64,000 nucleotides of DNA, taken from positions 1,426,001 through 1,490,000 of the forward strand of contig CAVVMG010000001.1 in assembly GCA_963749415.1 (NCBI GenBank), read 5' to 3'. Positions 15,769 to 24,155 of this stretch are shown piece after piece; position 1 is the first letter of the stretch; each line of letters starts with the position of its first letter. The translations under genes were made by a program, and so were the position numbers. The stretch comes from JALYNX01 sp963749415 (GTDB taxonomy: Bacteria > Actinomycetota > Acidimicrobiia > Spongiisociales > ZC4RG35). The notes beneath the pieces were generated by a model, which had not been told where the DNA came from, searched no databases, and worked only from the letters and a program-made list of their open reading frames with translations.

Positions 15769-16784
15769 CCACGACGAGATCCCGGATCGCCCTGGGGGCC
15801 GTCATTTTGGGTGCGGTGGCTTTGCCGCTCGTCGGATCTGAGTTCTTCATCTCATTCCTGATGACCAGGGTGCTGATCCTTGCCATTGCGGCAGCCTCGA
15901 TCGTGTTCCTGTTCCGCTATGGCGGGATGACCTCGCTGGCCCAGTTCCTGATATTCGGTGTTGCCGGATTCATGGTGGGCAACGCTGTGGGTGATTCGGG
16001 CTCGAAGGGGCTCAAGTTGGGTTGGGGGCCATGGGTTGCCGTGGCCTTCGCACTGGGAATCTGCTTGGTCGTCGCTCTGATTCTCGGGGGGCTTGCGAGC
16101 AGGACCAGCGGGATCTATTTCCTGATGTTGACCCTCACCTATGCGGTGATCGGCTACTACTTCTTCGGTCAGGTGACGACTTTGTCTGGATTCGGGGGCA
16201 TCACCGGCATCGCGCCGCCTCCACTGTTCGCGAACCATCCGTGGCGTCTCTACTACGCAGCGGTAGGCGTGTCGATAGTGGCCTACGTCGGGTTCAAGGC
16301 GATCGCCAGGACCCCATTCGGACTTGCATTACAGGGGACGCGTGACGATCCGGTGAGGATGGCCTCGCTGGGGTTCAACGTGCCTTTGCATCGGACCCTC
16401 GCATTCGTCATCGCCGGCTTCGTCACGGCGTGCGCGGGGATCCTGTACATATGGTGGAACGGCCAGATCGACCCTACTTCGATATCGATCGGGCCCACAC
16501 TCGACCTACTCATCATCGCCGTTATCGGTGGCATCTCCTACCTCGAAGGTGCTTGGCTAGGTGCCTTGGTGTACGTGTTGGCCAACAACTATTTGCGAAA
16601 CGTCCCGCTGCTCGATCAGATCGGCATCACGGAGGCCCGATTCAACACAGTGATCGGACTGCTGGTGCTCCTGATCATGGTTCTCTCACCTGAGGGGATC
16701 ATGGGCATCGTCGATCGACTTCGTCGTGGTGGGAGGGAGGCTAAGCCCTCGGTGCCTGCCATCGCGAAAGTCGAAACAAACTGA
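15765..16784 (+). CDS. Branched-chain-type ABC transporter permease (LivM family)
   Basis: 339 residues from a TTG that overlaps the LivH stop (TTGA), with GGGAGA upstream. Around nine membrane segments. The LivM signatures are clear: FGVAGFMVGNAVGD in the first third, LTYAVIGYYFFGQ, then the cytoplasmic EAA-type loop GTRDDPVRMASLGFN and the end segment FIAVIGGISYLEGAWLGA-like (LLIIAVIGGISYLEGAWLGA). The C-terminal SPEGIMGIVDRLRRGGR is typical for the family. It completes the channel with LivH. The start codon is inferred from the overlap; a longer frame upstream reads through LivH and is not real. Confidence 0.9.
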   Translation: MTTTRSRIALGAVILGAVALPLVGSEFFISFLMTRVLILAIAAASIVFLFRYGGMTSLAQFLIFGVAGFMVGNAVGDSGSKGLKLGWGPWVAVAFALGICLVVALILGGLASRTSGIYFLMLTLTYAVIGYYFFGQVTTLSGFGGITGIAPPPLFANHPWRLYYAAVGVSIVAYVGFKAIARTPFGLALQGTRDDPVRMASLGFNVPLHRTLAFVIAGFVTACAGILYIWWNGQIDPTSISIGPTLDLLIIAVIGGISYLEGAWLGALVYVLANNYLRNVPLLDQIGITEARFNTVIGLLVLLIMVLSPEGIMGIVDRLRRGGREAKPSVPAIAKVETN

Positions 16785-16855
16785 TGCCAGGGTTGGCGGG
16801 CGAAACAATGACAAAGGCGAGAAGCACCGGCTACTCGCCGCGATGAGGAGGAAAG

Positions 16856-18373
16856 ATGAGAGCAACCAATACGGGACGGTGGAGGCCAGCATGGTGGCTG
16901 GTGATTCTCACCGTTCTCGCGTTGACGCTGGCGGCCTGTGGCGACGATGCAACGGACGGGAGCACAACGTCGACTGAGGGGACCGGAACGACGGAGGCCC
17001 CGACGGGCAGCACCGACGCTCCAGGCACCACGGCCGCGGGGGGCGGCGAAGCGATCAAGCTCGGGATCCTCGCTGAGTGTGAAGGGGCCTTCGGTGCCTT
17101 CAATGAGGACGTGGTAGCCGGAGTCGTGCTCGCCCTCGTCAACGGTGCCGGGGCCACCAGCAACTCGCCGACAACGGCACTTGACGGCTTCAGCGGCGCA
17201 AACGCCGGTGGACGCGATATCGAACTGGTTGGAATTGGTTGTGGTGACGACACCGCCGACAAGATCATCCAGGAAGTTCGCGTGCTCGTAGAGCAGAACG
17301 GCGCCGAGGTCGTGATCGGCCCGCTCTCCGGTGACGAGTCGATCGCCATCGCCAACTATGCGCTTGACCACCCCGAGGTGACCTTCTTGAGTGGGATTGG
17401 CGGCGCCCAGGAGACCACCCTCCAAGTGCAGGCTCCCAACTTCTTCCGGTTCCACGGCGACGGCGCTCAGTGGAATGCAGGTTTGGGTGACCTCCTGCAC
17501 AACACGGCCGGTTGGGACACGGCCGCCGTGATCGCAGACGACTACAGCTTTGGCTGGACGTCATCTGCGGGGTTCATCGCCGACTTCTGTGCAGTTGGTG
17601 GAACGATCGCGCCCGAGGCTCGGATCTACCCGCCATTGGGGACGACGGACTACTCGTCGTTCATCCAGCAGCTCCCCGACCCCGACGAGGTCGACGGCTA
17701 CTTCTGGGTCGTCGGTGGAACCGGTACCCAGGCAGCACTCGAGGCATTCGTCAATGCCAAGGGTGAGCTGACAGGAGCCCAGCATGCCGGGAACCTGTTC
17801 TTCAACCCTGGTCTGGCAGCAGCTCTCGGTCCCAACATCGCGGGTGCCTATGTGGGTGGATTCGCGACGCCTCCCGGCGACGTGGTGACGCCTGAGATAA
17901 CCGCGTACTTGGACAGTGCCAACGCGGCCTGGGACACCTTGGCTGGAGCCTTGACCGGCAACGAGCCAGGTGACCCCTCGATCGCGGCAGGGTTCGGGTT
18001 CTTCTACGGGTTCTACAGCGGCACTACCGCGTTGATCAATGCGCTCAACGCCGTCGATGGGGACCTGTCGAACAATCATGAGGCACTCCGTGCGGAGCTG
18101 TCCGGTATGACTCTCGAGCTTCCGTATGGCCCGGTGAGTCTTGACGAGAACCGTCAGGGAATCGTCGATGTCTATCTCTCCCAGCTAGCCCTCGATGGTG
18201 AGGACGTGGTCCAGGAGACCGTTGCCCTCATCCCCGGTGTCGACCAGACATTCGGAGGGACGTTCAGCAGCGACACCCCCGGGCCGTCGCGAGACTTCCC
18301 CGGGTGTGAGACCGCGGATCTTCCGTGGGCCGGGAATGCGATTCCCGTCGTCGACGGTGTTCCCCAAGGGTAA
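16856..18373 (+). CDS. ABC transporter substrate-binding lipoprotein (branched-chain-type)
   Basis: 505 residues with a strong GAGGAGGAAAG site directly before the ATG. Residues 1-28 form a lipoprotein signal: basic start, hydrophobic core (WWLVILTVLALTLAAC) and lipobox LAAC with Cys28. A Thr/Ser/Gly linker (about 30-65) leads to the periplasmic-binding-protein fold type 1 (AIKLGILAECEGAFGAFNED, VVIGPLSGDESIAIANYAL). It would be tethered to the outer face of the membrane and feed the LivH/LivM channel. The family is broad, so ligand identity is open. The position between permease and ATPase genes makes this the dedicated receptor of the island. Confidence 0.92.
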   Translation: MRATNTGRWRPAWWLVILTVLALTLAACGDDATDGSTTSTEGTGTTEAPTGSTDAPGTTAAGGGEAIKLGILAECEGAFGAFNEDVVAGVVLALVNGAGATSNSPTTALDGFSGANAGGRDIELVGIGCGDDTADKIIQEVRVLVEQNGAEVVIGPLSGDESIAIANYALDHPEVTFLSGIGGAQETTLQVQAPNFFRFHGDGAQWNAGLGDLLHNTAGWDTAAVIADDYSFGWTSSAGFIADFCAVGGTIAPEARIYPPLGTTDYSSFIQQLPDPDEVDGYFWVVGGTGTQAALEAFVNAKGELTGAQHAGNLFFNPGLAAALGPNIAGAYVGGFATPPGDVVTPEITAYLDSANAAWDTLAGALTGNEPGDPSIAAGFGFFYGFYSGTTALINALNAVDGDLSNNHEALRAELSGMTLELPYGPVSLDENRQGIVDVYLSQLALDGEDVVQETVALIPGVDQTFGGTFSSDTPGPSRDFPGCETADLPWAGNAIPVVDGVPQG

Positions 18374-18387
18374 GTAGAGGCGCTTTC

Positions 18388-19179
18388 GTGGGGCCTAGTC
18401 CCGATTCACCGACCGAGACTTCTCAGGGCCTGGCCCTCGGGCTTCGGTCGGTGACGAAGGCGTTCGGAGGCCTCGTGGCCGTGGACGGCATCGATCTCGA
18501 TGTCGTCCACGGCCAACGCCTTGGCCTTCTAGGCCCGAACGGCGCCGGGAAAACGACATTGTTCAATCTGATCGCAGGGGACATGCGCCCAACGTCGGGC
18601 GTGATTCAGATTGGAGGCGTCGATTGCACGATGTTGGCGTCGCGGCACAGGGCAAGCCTTGGCGTCGCCCGTACCTACCAAAGGACCCGTCTCTTTGGTG
18701 GCCTGAGCGTGGCCGACAATCTCTATCTGGCCCAGACCGGCAAGAGCGGGCGCCATCGGGCACTGTGGCGGTCCGCGGTGGACAGTGTCTACGAGGAACG
18801 AGCTCGCGATGCTGCGGGCAGGGTGTGGCTCGGCAAGCGAATGGATGACCTGGTTGACGACCTGTCCCACGGCGAAAAGCGACAACTCGAGGTGGCCATG
18901 GCTCTTGTCACAGAGCCGACGATCCTGATGCTCGACGAGCCCGCTTCGGGTCTGTCGCAAGGAGAACGAGAGAATCTCACGCAGCTCTTGCTCTCGTTGC
19001 CCGAGGGGCTCACTCTGATCTTGATCGAGCACGACATGGATGTCGCGCTCAAGGCTGCCGAGCAAATCGTCGTCATGTCCGATGGCAAGGTGATTGTGTC
19101 GGGGACCACCGAAGAGATCCGTCACGACCCTGTGGTCCACGAGATCTATCTGGGGGAAGCGGAGCGACGCCACCGATGA
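18388..19179 (+). CDS. ABC transporter ATP-binding protein (LivG family)
   Basis: 263 residues from a GTG with AGAGG upstream. Walker A LLGPNGAGKTTLF, the LivG-typical TYQRTRLFGGLSVADNL, signature LSHGEKRQLEVAMAL (LSHGE rather than LSGGQ, usual for LivG), Walker B ILMLDEPASGLS and a switch histidine in LIEHDMDVALK are all present. It follows the SBP gene after 14 bases and overlaps LivF by ATGA. It energises the LivH/LivM channel from the cytoplasm as a heterodimer with LivF. Confidence 0.93.
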   Translation: MGPSPDSPTETSQGLALGLRSVTKAFGGLVAVDGIDLDVVHGQRLGLLGPNGAGKTTLFNLIAGDMRPTSGVIQIGGVDCTMLASRHRASLGVARTYQRTRLFGGLSVADNLYLAQTGKSGRHRALWRSAVDSVYEERARDAAGRVWLGKRMDDLVDDLSHGEKRQLEVAMALVTEPTILMLDEPASGLSQGERENLTQLLLSLPEGLTLILIEHDMDVALKAAEQIVVMSDGKVIVSGTTEEIRHDPVVHEIYLGEAERRHR

Positions 19180-19886
19180 CCGAACACCTCTTGGAGGTTG
19201 ATGGATTGCAGGCCGGGTACGGCCAGTCCCGGGTTCTCGACGGCATCACCTTCTCGATGGGCACGGAGTCTGTGGCCATCATCGGGCGCAACGGCATGGG
19301 GAAGACCACGCTCTGCAAGGCACTGATGGGTCTCATCCGACCCAGCGCAGGGTTGGTGAGGTTCGACGGGGTGGTGCTCAACGGTCTGACGCCCGAGAAG
19401 ATTTCGAAGGCCGGAATCGGCTATGTGCCGCAAGGTCGACGTCTCTTTCCCTCGCTCACCGTTGACGAGCACCTTCGGATGCTGGCCAACGGGACCAAAG
19501 GGAAACGATGGACGCCAGAGGCTGTATACGAGCTGTTTCCGCGGCTCGCTCAGAGACGCCAGAACCGCGGAGGCGAGCTGTCCGGGGGAGAGCAGCAAAT
19601 GCTCGCCGTGGGCCGGGCACTCATGCTGAACAGCAAGTTGCTCCTTATGGACGAGCCGTCCGAAGGCCTGGCACCGACGATCGTCGATACGCTCATCTCC
19701 GCGGTGATCTCCCTCGTCGCGGAAGGAGTCGCCGTGCTCGCGGTCGAACAGAACATTCATGCCGCAACGGCGATGGCAGATCGGCAACTGGCGATGGTGT
19801 CAGGGCGAATCGAGGCCGAATTCGGAGCCGACGAGCTACGGAACAATGCGAATTTGCAACGCAGGTATCTCGGTGTGGATGCATAG
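19176..19886 (+). CDS. ABC transporter ATP-binding protein (LivF family)
   Basis: 236 residues, the standard LivF length. Walker A IIGRNGMGKTTLCK, Q-loop YVPQGRRLFPSLTVDEHL, signature LSGGEQQMLAVGRAL, Walker B LLLMDEPSEGLAP and the VEQNIHAAT switch region are all typical. The ATG overlaps the LivG stop by four bases, so the two ATPases are translationally coupled. With the preceding genes it gives a complete five-part importer. The next gene, a dehydrogenase, follows after 27 bases and is likely co-transcribed. Confidence 0.94.
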   Translation: MTEHLLEVDGLQAGYGQSRVLDGITFSMGTESVAIIGRNGMGKTTLCKALMGLIRPSAGLVRFDGVVLNGLTPEKISKAGIGYVPQGRRLFPSLTVDEHLRMLANGTKGKRWTPEAVYELFPRLAQRRQNRGGELSGGEQQMLAVGRALMLNSKLLLMDEPSEGLAPTIVDTLISAVISLVAEGVAVLAVEQNIHAATAMADRQLAMVSGRIEAEFGADELRNNANLQRRYLGVDA

Positions 19887-19913
19887 GCCGGCGTTCCAAG
19901 GAGAAGGACTGTC

Positions 19914-21098
19914 ATGACCATCACCAACATCGCATTGCTGGGCTCCAAGTTCATGGGACGTGCCCATTCCAACGCCTGGATGAGTGTTGGCAAGTTCTTC
20001 CCGGAGGCGGGTGCAGCCGCCCTGCACACCGTGGCCGCGCGCAATGCCCAGGATCTCGAGACCTTCGCGGCCACCTGGGGATGGTCATCCTGGACCACCG
20101 ACTGGCGCGCTGCGGCAACGGATCCTGCCGTCGACCTCGTCGACATCGCAACCCCCAATGATGTCCACGCCGAACAGGCGATTGCCGCGCTCGAGGCTGG
20201 GAAACACGTCGCCTGTGAGAAGCCGATGGCAGCCACCCTCGAAGGCGCGAAAGCGATGACCGCGGCGGCAGCTGGGGCCGAAGGCAAGGCGTTCGTTTGG
20301 TACATGTATCGAAGAGTGCCTGCACTTGCGCTGGCATATCGCCTGGTCCGCGGTGGGGCCCTGGGTCGGATCTATCACAGTCGAGCCGCCTATCTCCAGA
20401 GCTGGGGCGGGCCGAACACGCCACTCCTGTGGCGATTTCAGGGCGAGGTCGCCGGCTCGGGCGCTCACGGTGACCTCAATGCTCACATCATCGACGCCGT
20501 GCGGTTCCTGACCGGCGAGGAGATCGTTACCGTCGACGGGGCGATCGAGCACACTTTCATCGAGGAGCGGGCACTCCTCGAAGGAGGGGCGGGAGGGGAG
20601 ATCGCCGGCGCTGGAGCGGCAATGTCAGAAGGCCTCGGGAAGAGCACAGTCGACGATGCCGTTCTCTTCATCGGTCGCCTGTCCGGAGGGGGGTTGGCGA
20701 GTTTCGAAGCGACCCGTTTGGCGACGGGCTACCACAACGCCAACCGAATCGAGATCCACGGCGAAAGAGGCGCCATTCGGTTCGACTTCGAGCGTATGAA
20801 CGAGCTCGGGTTCTACGACGCGAGTGGAGACGGGGGCAATTCGGGCTGGACGACCATCGACGTGACACGCGGAGGTGACGGCCACCCTTATGCCGACGCC
20901 TGGTGGCCCGATAGCCACGGCCTCGGGTACGAGAACACCTTTGTCAATCAGGCTGCGGACATGCTCAGTGTGATCGCCGGTGGTGAGCCGGTTGTCCCGC
21001 TTCCGGATTTCGCCGACGCTCTAGAGACTCAGAAGGTGCTCACCGCAGCGATCTTGTCGGCGCGAGAGCATGCCCCAATCGATGTCGATCAACTGTGA
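19914..21098 (+). CDS. Gfo/Idh/MocA-family oxidoreductase
   Basis: 394 residues with AAGGAGAAGG upstream of the ATG. The N-terminal Rossmann fold starts IALLGSKFMGRAHSNAW (a GSKFMG variant of the usual G-x-G-x-x-G) and the family signature ACEKPMA lies near residue 100. The substrate domain contains WRFQGEVAGSGAHGDLNAHIIDAVRF; the GAHGDLNAHIID stretch supplies the conserved D and H of myo-inositol 2-dehydrogenase-like enzymes. It likely oxidises a hydroxyl of a sugar or cyclitol with NAD(P). Located directly after the importer genes and before a sugar-isomerase-like protein, it probably performs the first or second catabolic step. Confidence 0.92.
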   Translation: MTITNIALLGSKFMGRAHSNAWMSVGKFFPEAGAAALHTVAARNAQDLETFAATWGWSSWTTDWRAAATDPAVDLVDIATPNDVHAEQAIAALEAGKHVACEKPMAATLEGAKAMTAAAAGAEGKAFVWYMYRRVPALALAYRLVRGGALGRIYHSRAAYLQSWGGPNTPLLWRFQGEVAGSGAHGDLNAHIIDAVRFLTGEEIVTVDGAIEHTFIEERALLEGGAGGEIAGAGAAMSEGLGKSTVDDAVLFIGRLSGGGLASFEATRLATGYHNANRIEIHGERGAIRFDFERMNELGFYDASGDGGNSGWTTIDVTRGGDGHPYADAWWPDSHGLGYENTFVNQAADMLSVIAGGEPVVPLPDFADALETQKVLTAAILSAREHAPIDVDQL

Positions 21099-21115
21099 CA
21101 CATGAGAGGAACCCA

Positions 21116-22360
21116 ATGAGCACGGCAGCACCCTTCGAACCAACCTTCATGCCCGTCGGCGTCCTGACCGCCGCCCTCCAGGAGCTCACGCCTCGAGAGA
21201 AACGGGACCCTGATCCCGATCTCGCCATCGAAGAGTGGCTCGAGTTTGCATCCGAACTGGGCGCCGATTGCATCGAGCTTTCAGCTGCTGTCCATCCCGA
21301 CTTCGCCGACATCCCCCCCGAGGCGATGCTCGATCCGGTGGCCAACACACTCGACCTGCGCCAGCCTTTCGACAAGGACCGGGCTCGGAGGGTCCAAGGG
21401 GCAGTAGACGCCACCGGGGTCCGGATCGTTGACGTGGCCTATTTCGACAACCTCCTGCATCAGGACCCGGACATCCGGCGTCAAAAGCACGAGTTCATGT
21501 TGCGTGTCATGGACACCGCGGTCCTGTTGGGGGCCCCGGCGGTGGCCGGGTTCGTGGGCCGTGATCAGACGAAGTCGATGGATCAGAACCTCATCGAGTA
21601 CGAGGAAAGCTTCATACCCCTGCTTCAGGCAGCCAAGGATCGCGGTCTCATGTACCGCGTGGAGCAATGCCCGATGCCTGGATGGACGCCCAGCGACAAC
21701 TATCACAACAACATCGGCTACACGCCTGCGATGTGGATCGCCCTTCATCAGATTGCCGAGAAGCACGGCTTGGGGGATCAGTTCAGGATTCACTACGACC
21801 CGTCGCACTCGGTGCTCATGGGCCAGGACACCCGGTCCATGTTCCAGTATCTCGCCGACGAGGGATATGGCTTCTTGATCGGTGGGCTACATGTCAAGGG
21901 CCAGGTGATCGACAGCCGTGGAGTGTCTGCATGGGGCTACGGCGGTCAGACCGTCCAGCGCGGCGACTGGATCGATGGCGAGATCTCGCCGAACCCGGCA
22001 GATCACGCCAAAGCGTGGCTCATCCAAACGGTGCTGGCCGAGCACGAGCTGCCAGGCACCGCGAAACATGACCCGCTTGCTTATCTCCAGAACAGGACGG
22101 TCGACTGGCTGGATCATCAGCTCGCACTTCGCGAACTGCTCGACATCGACGTGGCCACAACGCCGCTGATAGTCGAGCACGAGTATCCACTAGCTCGGGT
22201 TCAGGACAGGGACAACCTCCGGCCGATTCTGACCGGGTCGATTGCGTTCACTCGCTACATCGACCAGGCGGCGGCGGCTATGTATTCGCTGCAGAACGAC
22301 GTGCTTGCTTCTCAGGGTATTCCGGTCCAGGGAATCGGGCGCGAGGCATACCGAAGCTGA
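21116..22360 (+). CDS. Sugar phosphate isomerase/epimerase-like TIM barrel
   Basis: 414 residues from the ATG at 21116, chosen for its GAGAGGAA site; a GTG at 21095 overlaps the previous gene but lacks one. Barrel metal ligands appear as Glu in YRVEQCPMPGW, Asp and His in IHYDPSHSVLMGQD, His in GGLHVKGQV and Glu in LIVEHEYPL. It is longer than the usual 270-300 residue members, with an extra C-terminal segment (about 330-414) that includes TGSIAFTRYIDQAAAAMYSL. It closes the rightward transporter/dehydrogenase operon. Isomerisation of the dehydrogenase product is likely, but unproven. Confidence 0.88.
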   Translation: MSTAAPFEPTFMPVGVLTAALQELTPREKRDPDPDLAIEEWLEFASELGADCIELSAAVHPDFADIPPEAMLDPVANTLDLRQPFDKDRARRVQGAVDATGVRIVDVAYFDNLLHQDPDIRRQKHEFMLRVMDTAVLLGAPAVAGFVGRDQTKSMDQNLIEYEESFIPLLQAAKDRGLMYRVEQCPMPGWTPSDNYHNNIGYTPAMWIALHQIAEKHGLGDQFRIHYDPSHSVLMGQDTRSMFQYLADEGYGFLIGGLHVKGQVIDSRGVSAWGYGGQTVQRGDWIDGEISPNPADHAKAWLIQTVLAEHELPGTAKHDPLAYLQNRTVDWLDHQLALRELLDIDVATTPLIVEHEYPLARVQDRDNLRPILTGSIAFTRYIDQAAAAMYSLQNDVLASQGIPVQGIGREAYRS

Positions 22361-22409
22361 TCGGCTCGCCAATGATCTTGGTACATGTGGCTACAAGCGG
22401 TTCGGTTTC

Positions 22410-23057
22410 TCAACTGAATCGCCGGGCGATCATCACTCCCTGACGAAGCGGAACGGCCACGGCGTCAAAGTCGGGGTCGTCGGCGATCATCCGGTTGAAT
22501 GGATCGGTCCCGTATCCCTGATCCACCCATCCCTCGGCGGTGCCGAGGACGTTGTCGGCAAGCACCAGCCCACCCACCGCGATCAGAGGGCGGGCTGCCC
22601 GGAAGTACTCGGAGTACTCCGTCTTCACAGCGTCGACAAATAGGACGTCAACCGATCCTGGCCCCAGCTCTCCGACAAGGTCGGTCAAGACGTCGATGCC
22701 GTACCCGAGTCGAATCTCAACCTGGTCGCCGACGCCGGCTCGGACGAACTGGTCATGAGCGAAGGAGGCGTGTTTCGGGTTGAGCTCGATTGTGATCAGC
22801 TTTCCGATCGGTTGAAGGCCCCGAGCGATCCAGATCCCCGAGTAGCCGGCCAGCGTTCCGACCTCGACGGCCAAGAGGCCCCTTGTGGTGGAGGTGAGAA
22901 TTTGGAGGAGTCGTCCGACATCTGCCGTCACTGCGATATCTGGCAAGCCGGCAGCCACCGCTTCATCCATCAGCCCAGAGAGGTGATCGTCTTCGGCTCC
23001 AAAGACTTCCCGGGAGTAGTCGCTCAGAAAGTCCCAGCGTTCGGGTGTCATTGTCAT
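22410..23057 (-). CDS. Class I SAM-dependent O-methyltransferase
   Basis: 215 residues from the ATG at 23057 with AGGTG upstream (a GTG at 23066 is possible). The catechol-O-methyltransferase-like family is indicated by AVEVGTLAGYSGIWIARGL (SAM motif I), ITIELNPKHASFAHDQF, VDVLFVDAVKTEYSEYF (metal-site aspartate) and GGLVLADNVLGTAEGW. It has the full motif set and normal length. It faces the end of the catabolic operon convergently and shares no obvious operon. Target could be a phenolic or enol hydroxyl. Confidence 0.9.
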   Translation of the reverse strand: MTMTPERWDFLSDYSREVFGAEDDHLSGLMDEAVAAGLPDIAVTADVGRLLQILTSTTRGLLAVEVGTLAGYSGIWIARGLQPIGKLITIELNPKHASFAHDQFVRAGVGDQVEIRLGYGIDVLTDLVGELGPGSVDVLFVDAVKTEYSEYFRAARPLIAVGGLVLADNVLGTAEGWVDQGYGTDPFNRMIADDPDFDAVAVPLRQGVMIARRFS

Positions 23058-23296
23058 TGGCCGCACCTAGATCCAATCGACGACGGCAGATTCATATTCG
23101 AACCTAATGCCGGTTTCGAGGAGACCCAGAACACCAGAGCAAACCAGAGGAAGTTATTGGTGGTGACTGCGATCAGCGTGTTGGCACCAGCAGATGAAAG
23201 GTTCGGATGCTTCTTGAGAAGGACATCCACGAGACCAGCGGAAACCCCAGAGTCGGCAATGATCCGGCTACTTCAGGCGGGCATTCCCGAGATTGC

Positions 23297-23503
23297 CTAC
23301 TCGTTGTAGTCCTGCCGGGGTTGTGCCAGGTTCCCCGCCTGCTTCTGCAGCTGAATGAGCTCCATCATGTTCTCTTTGGCCTTCGTGATCCCAGCCTTTT
23401 CGATGGTGTCTGTCTCCCCGGCCTGCTTCAGATCGTCCTCGACGATGTTGGCCGGGTCCCCATGATCCTCAAACGGCAATTTGCATCCACAGGTGTAACA
23501 CAT
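23297..23503 (-). CDS. Small CxC-containing conserved-looking protein
   Basis: 68 residues from an ATG with GGGAG upstream. It begins MCYTCGCKLPFEDHGDP, giving a C-x2-C-x-C cluster at residues 2, 5 and 7, then a helical acidic stretch (NIVEDDLKQAGETDTIEKAG) and an MMELIQLQKQ helix. The Cys-rich start could bind zinc or another metal, but only three cysteines are present. I do not recognise a named family. It lies 82 bases downstream of the DUF6326 gene on the same strand and may be part of that TetR-controlled unit. Confidence 0.6.
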   Translation of the reverse strand: MCYTCGCKLPFEDHGDPANIVEDDLKQAGETDTIEKAGITKAKENMMELIQLQKQAGNLAQPRQDYNE

Positions 23504-23585
23504 GACGGCTCCCGAATACCCGTCTCTGAGGACGGTCAAACTCGGACTCGGTCGTACGGCCCCCCACCTCCTGCAGCAGGTTCGG

Positions 23586-24089
23586 TCATCCGTGCTCGGT
23601 GGGCAGCAACGAGGAAGGCAAGACCCCCTCGCGACCATTGGCTCCATGCGGAGCCAGCTTCGGCCAGGTCCAGGCGCAGTAGAGAATTGCTGCCAACAAC
23701 GCGACTTCGATGACGCTGCCGAGGATGTAGTAGTTCCATTCGCCGATTGCGGTGGCGACGATCGTTAGCGCGTAGATGATGCTCAATGCGATGTTGGCGA
23801 TTCGGCTGACGCTTGCCCGCAAGGCGAGGGATCCGAAAATCATGAGGATCGGGATCGCCACATAAGCGGTGGTCGCCAGTAGGAACGTCTGGCCTATGGA
23901 GAACCCGCCGACCTCTCCGGCCTCGATGCCTGCCCGGACGTCGGGACGGAACAGGCCGAAGATGTCGATGTAGGCAAAGACGAACAGCATCGCCGTCCAG
24001 AGCGCCGAGATCATGATCCGGACGTTCACACTCGACGGTTCAAGCCGCCCCTCGGCGCTGTTCGGTACCTTCTCGCTTCTCAGGGTCAT
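23586..24089 (-). CDS. Four-helix membrane protein (DUF6326-like)
   Basis: 167 residues with four hydrophobic segments: IMISALWTAMLFVFAYIDIF, TFLLATTAYVAIPILMIFGS, IANIALSIIYALTIVATAIG and YYILGSVIEVALLAAILYCA. The arrangement and the IDIF-x-RPD loop fit the uncharacterised DUF6326 family. It is an integral inner-membrane protein with no enzyme motif. It is transcribed away from a TetR gene across a long perfect palindrome and is therefore the likely repressor target; an efflux-like or stress role is a guess. Confidence 0.8.
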   Translation of the reverse strand: MTLRSEKVPNSAEGRLEPSSVNVRIMISALWTAMLFVFAYIDIFGLFRPDVRAGIEAGEVGGFSIGQTFLLATTAYVAIPILMIFGSLALRASVSRIANIALSIIYALTIVATAIGEWNYYILGSVIEVALLAAILYCAWTWPKLAPHGANGREGVLPSSLLPTEHG

Positions 24090-24113
24090 GGGCGCTCCTA
24101 TCGACTCGACTGG

Positions 24114-24153
24114 CTTACTAAGTAACCGTACGATTACTTAGTAAGCTTGTCAA
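24114..24153 (-). promoter_or_regulatory. TetR operator: perfect 12-base inverted repeat over a leftward promoter
   Basis: CTTACTAAGTAA (24114-24125) and TTACTTAGTAAG (24134-24145) are perfect inverted repeats around an eight-base spacer (CCGTACGA). On the minus strand TTGACA (24153-24148), 17 bases and TACGGT (24130-24125) make a promoter for the DUF6326 gene that the palindrome covers. The site lies between the divergent membrane-protein and TetR genes, so it is almost certainly the TetR binding site. Confidence 0.75.
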
Positions 24154-24155
24154 GC

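Noticed and set aside
23070..23290. Minus-strand frame of about 58 codons with a hydrophobic stretch (NFLWFALVFWVS)
   Set aside because: No start with a ribosome site, no recognisable family, and an opposing open frame of similar quality. Possible small membrane peptide but not supportable.
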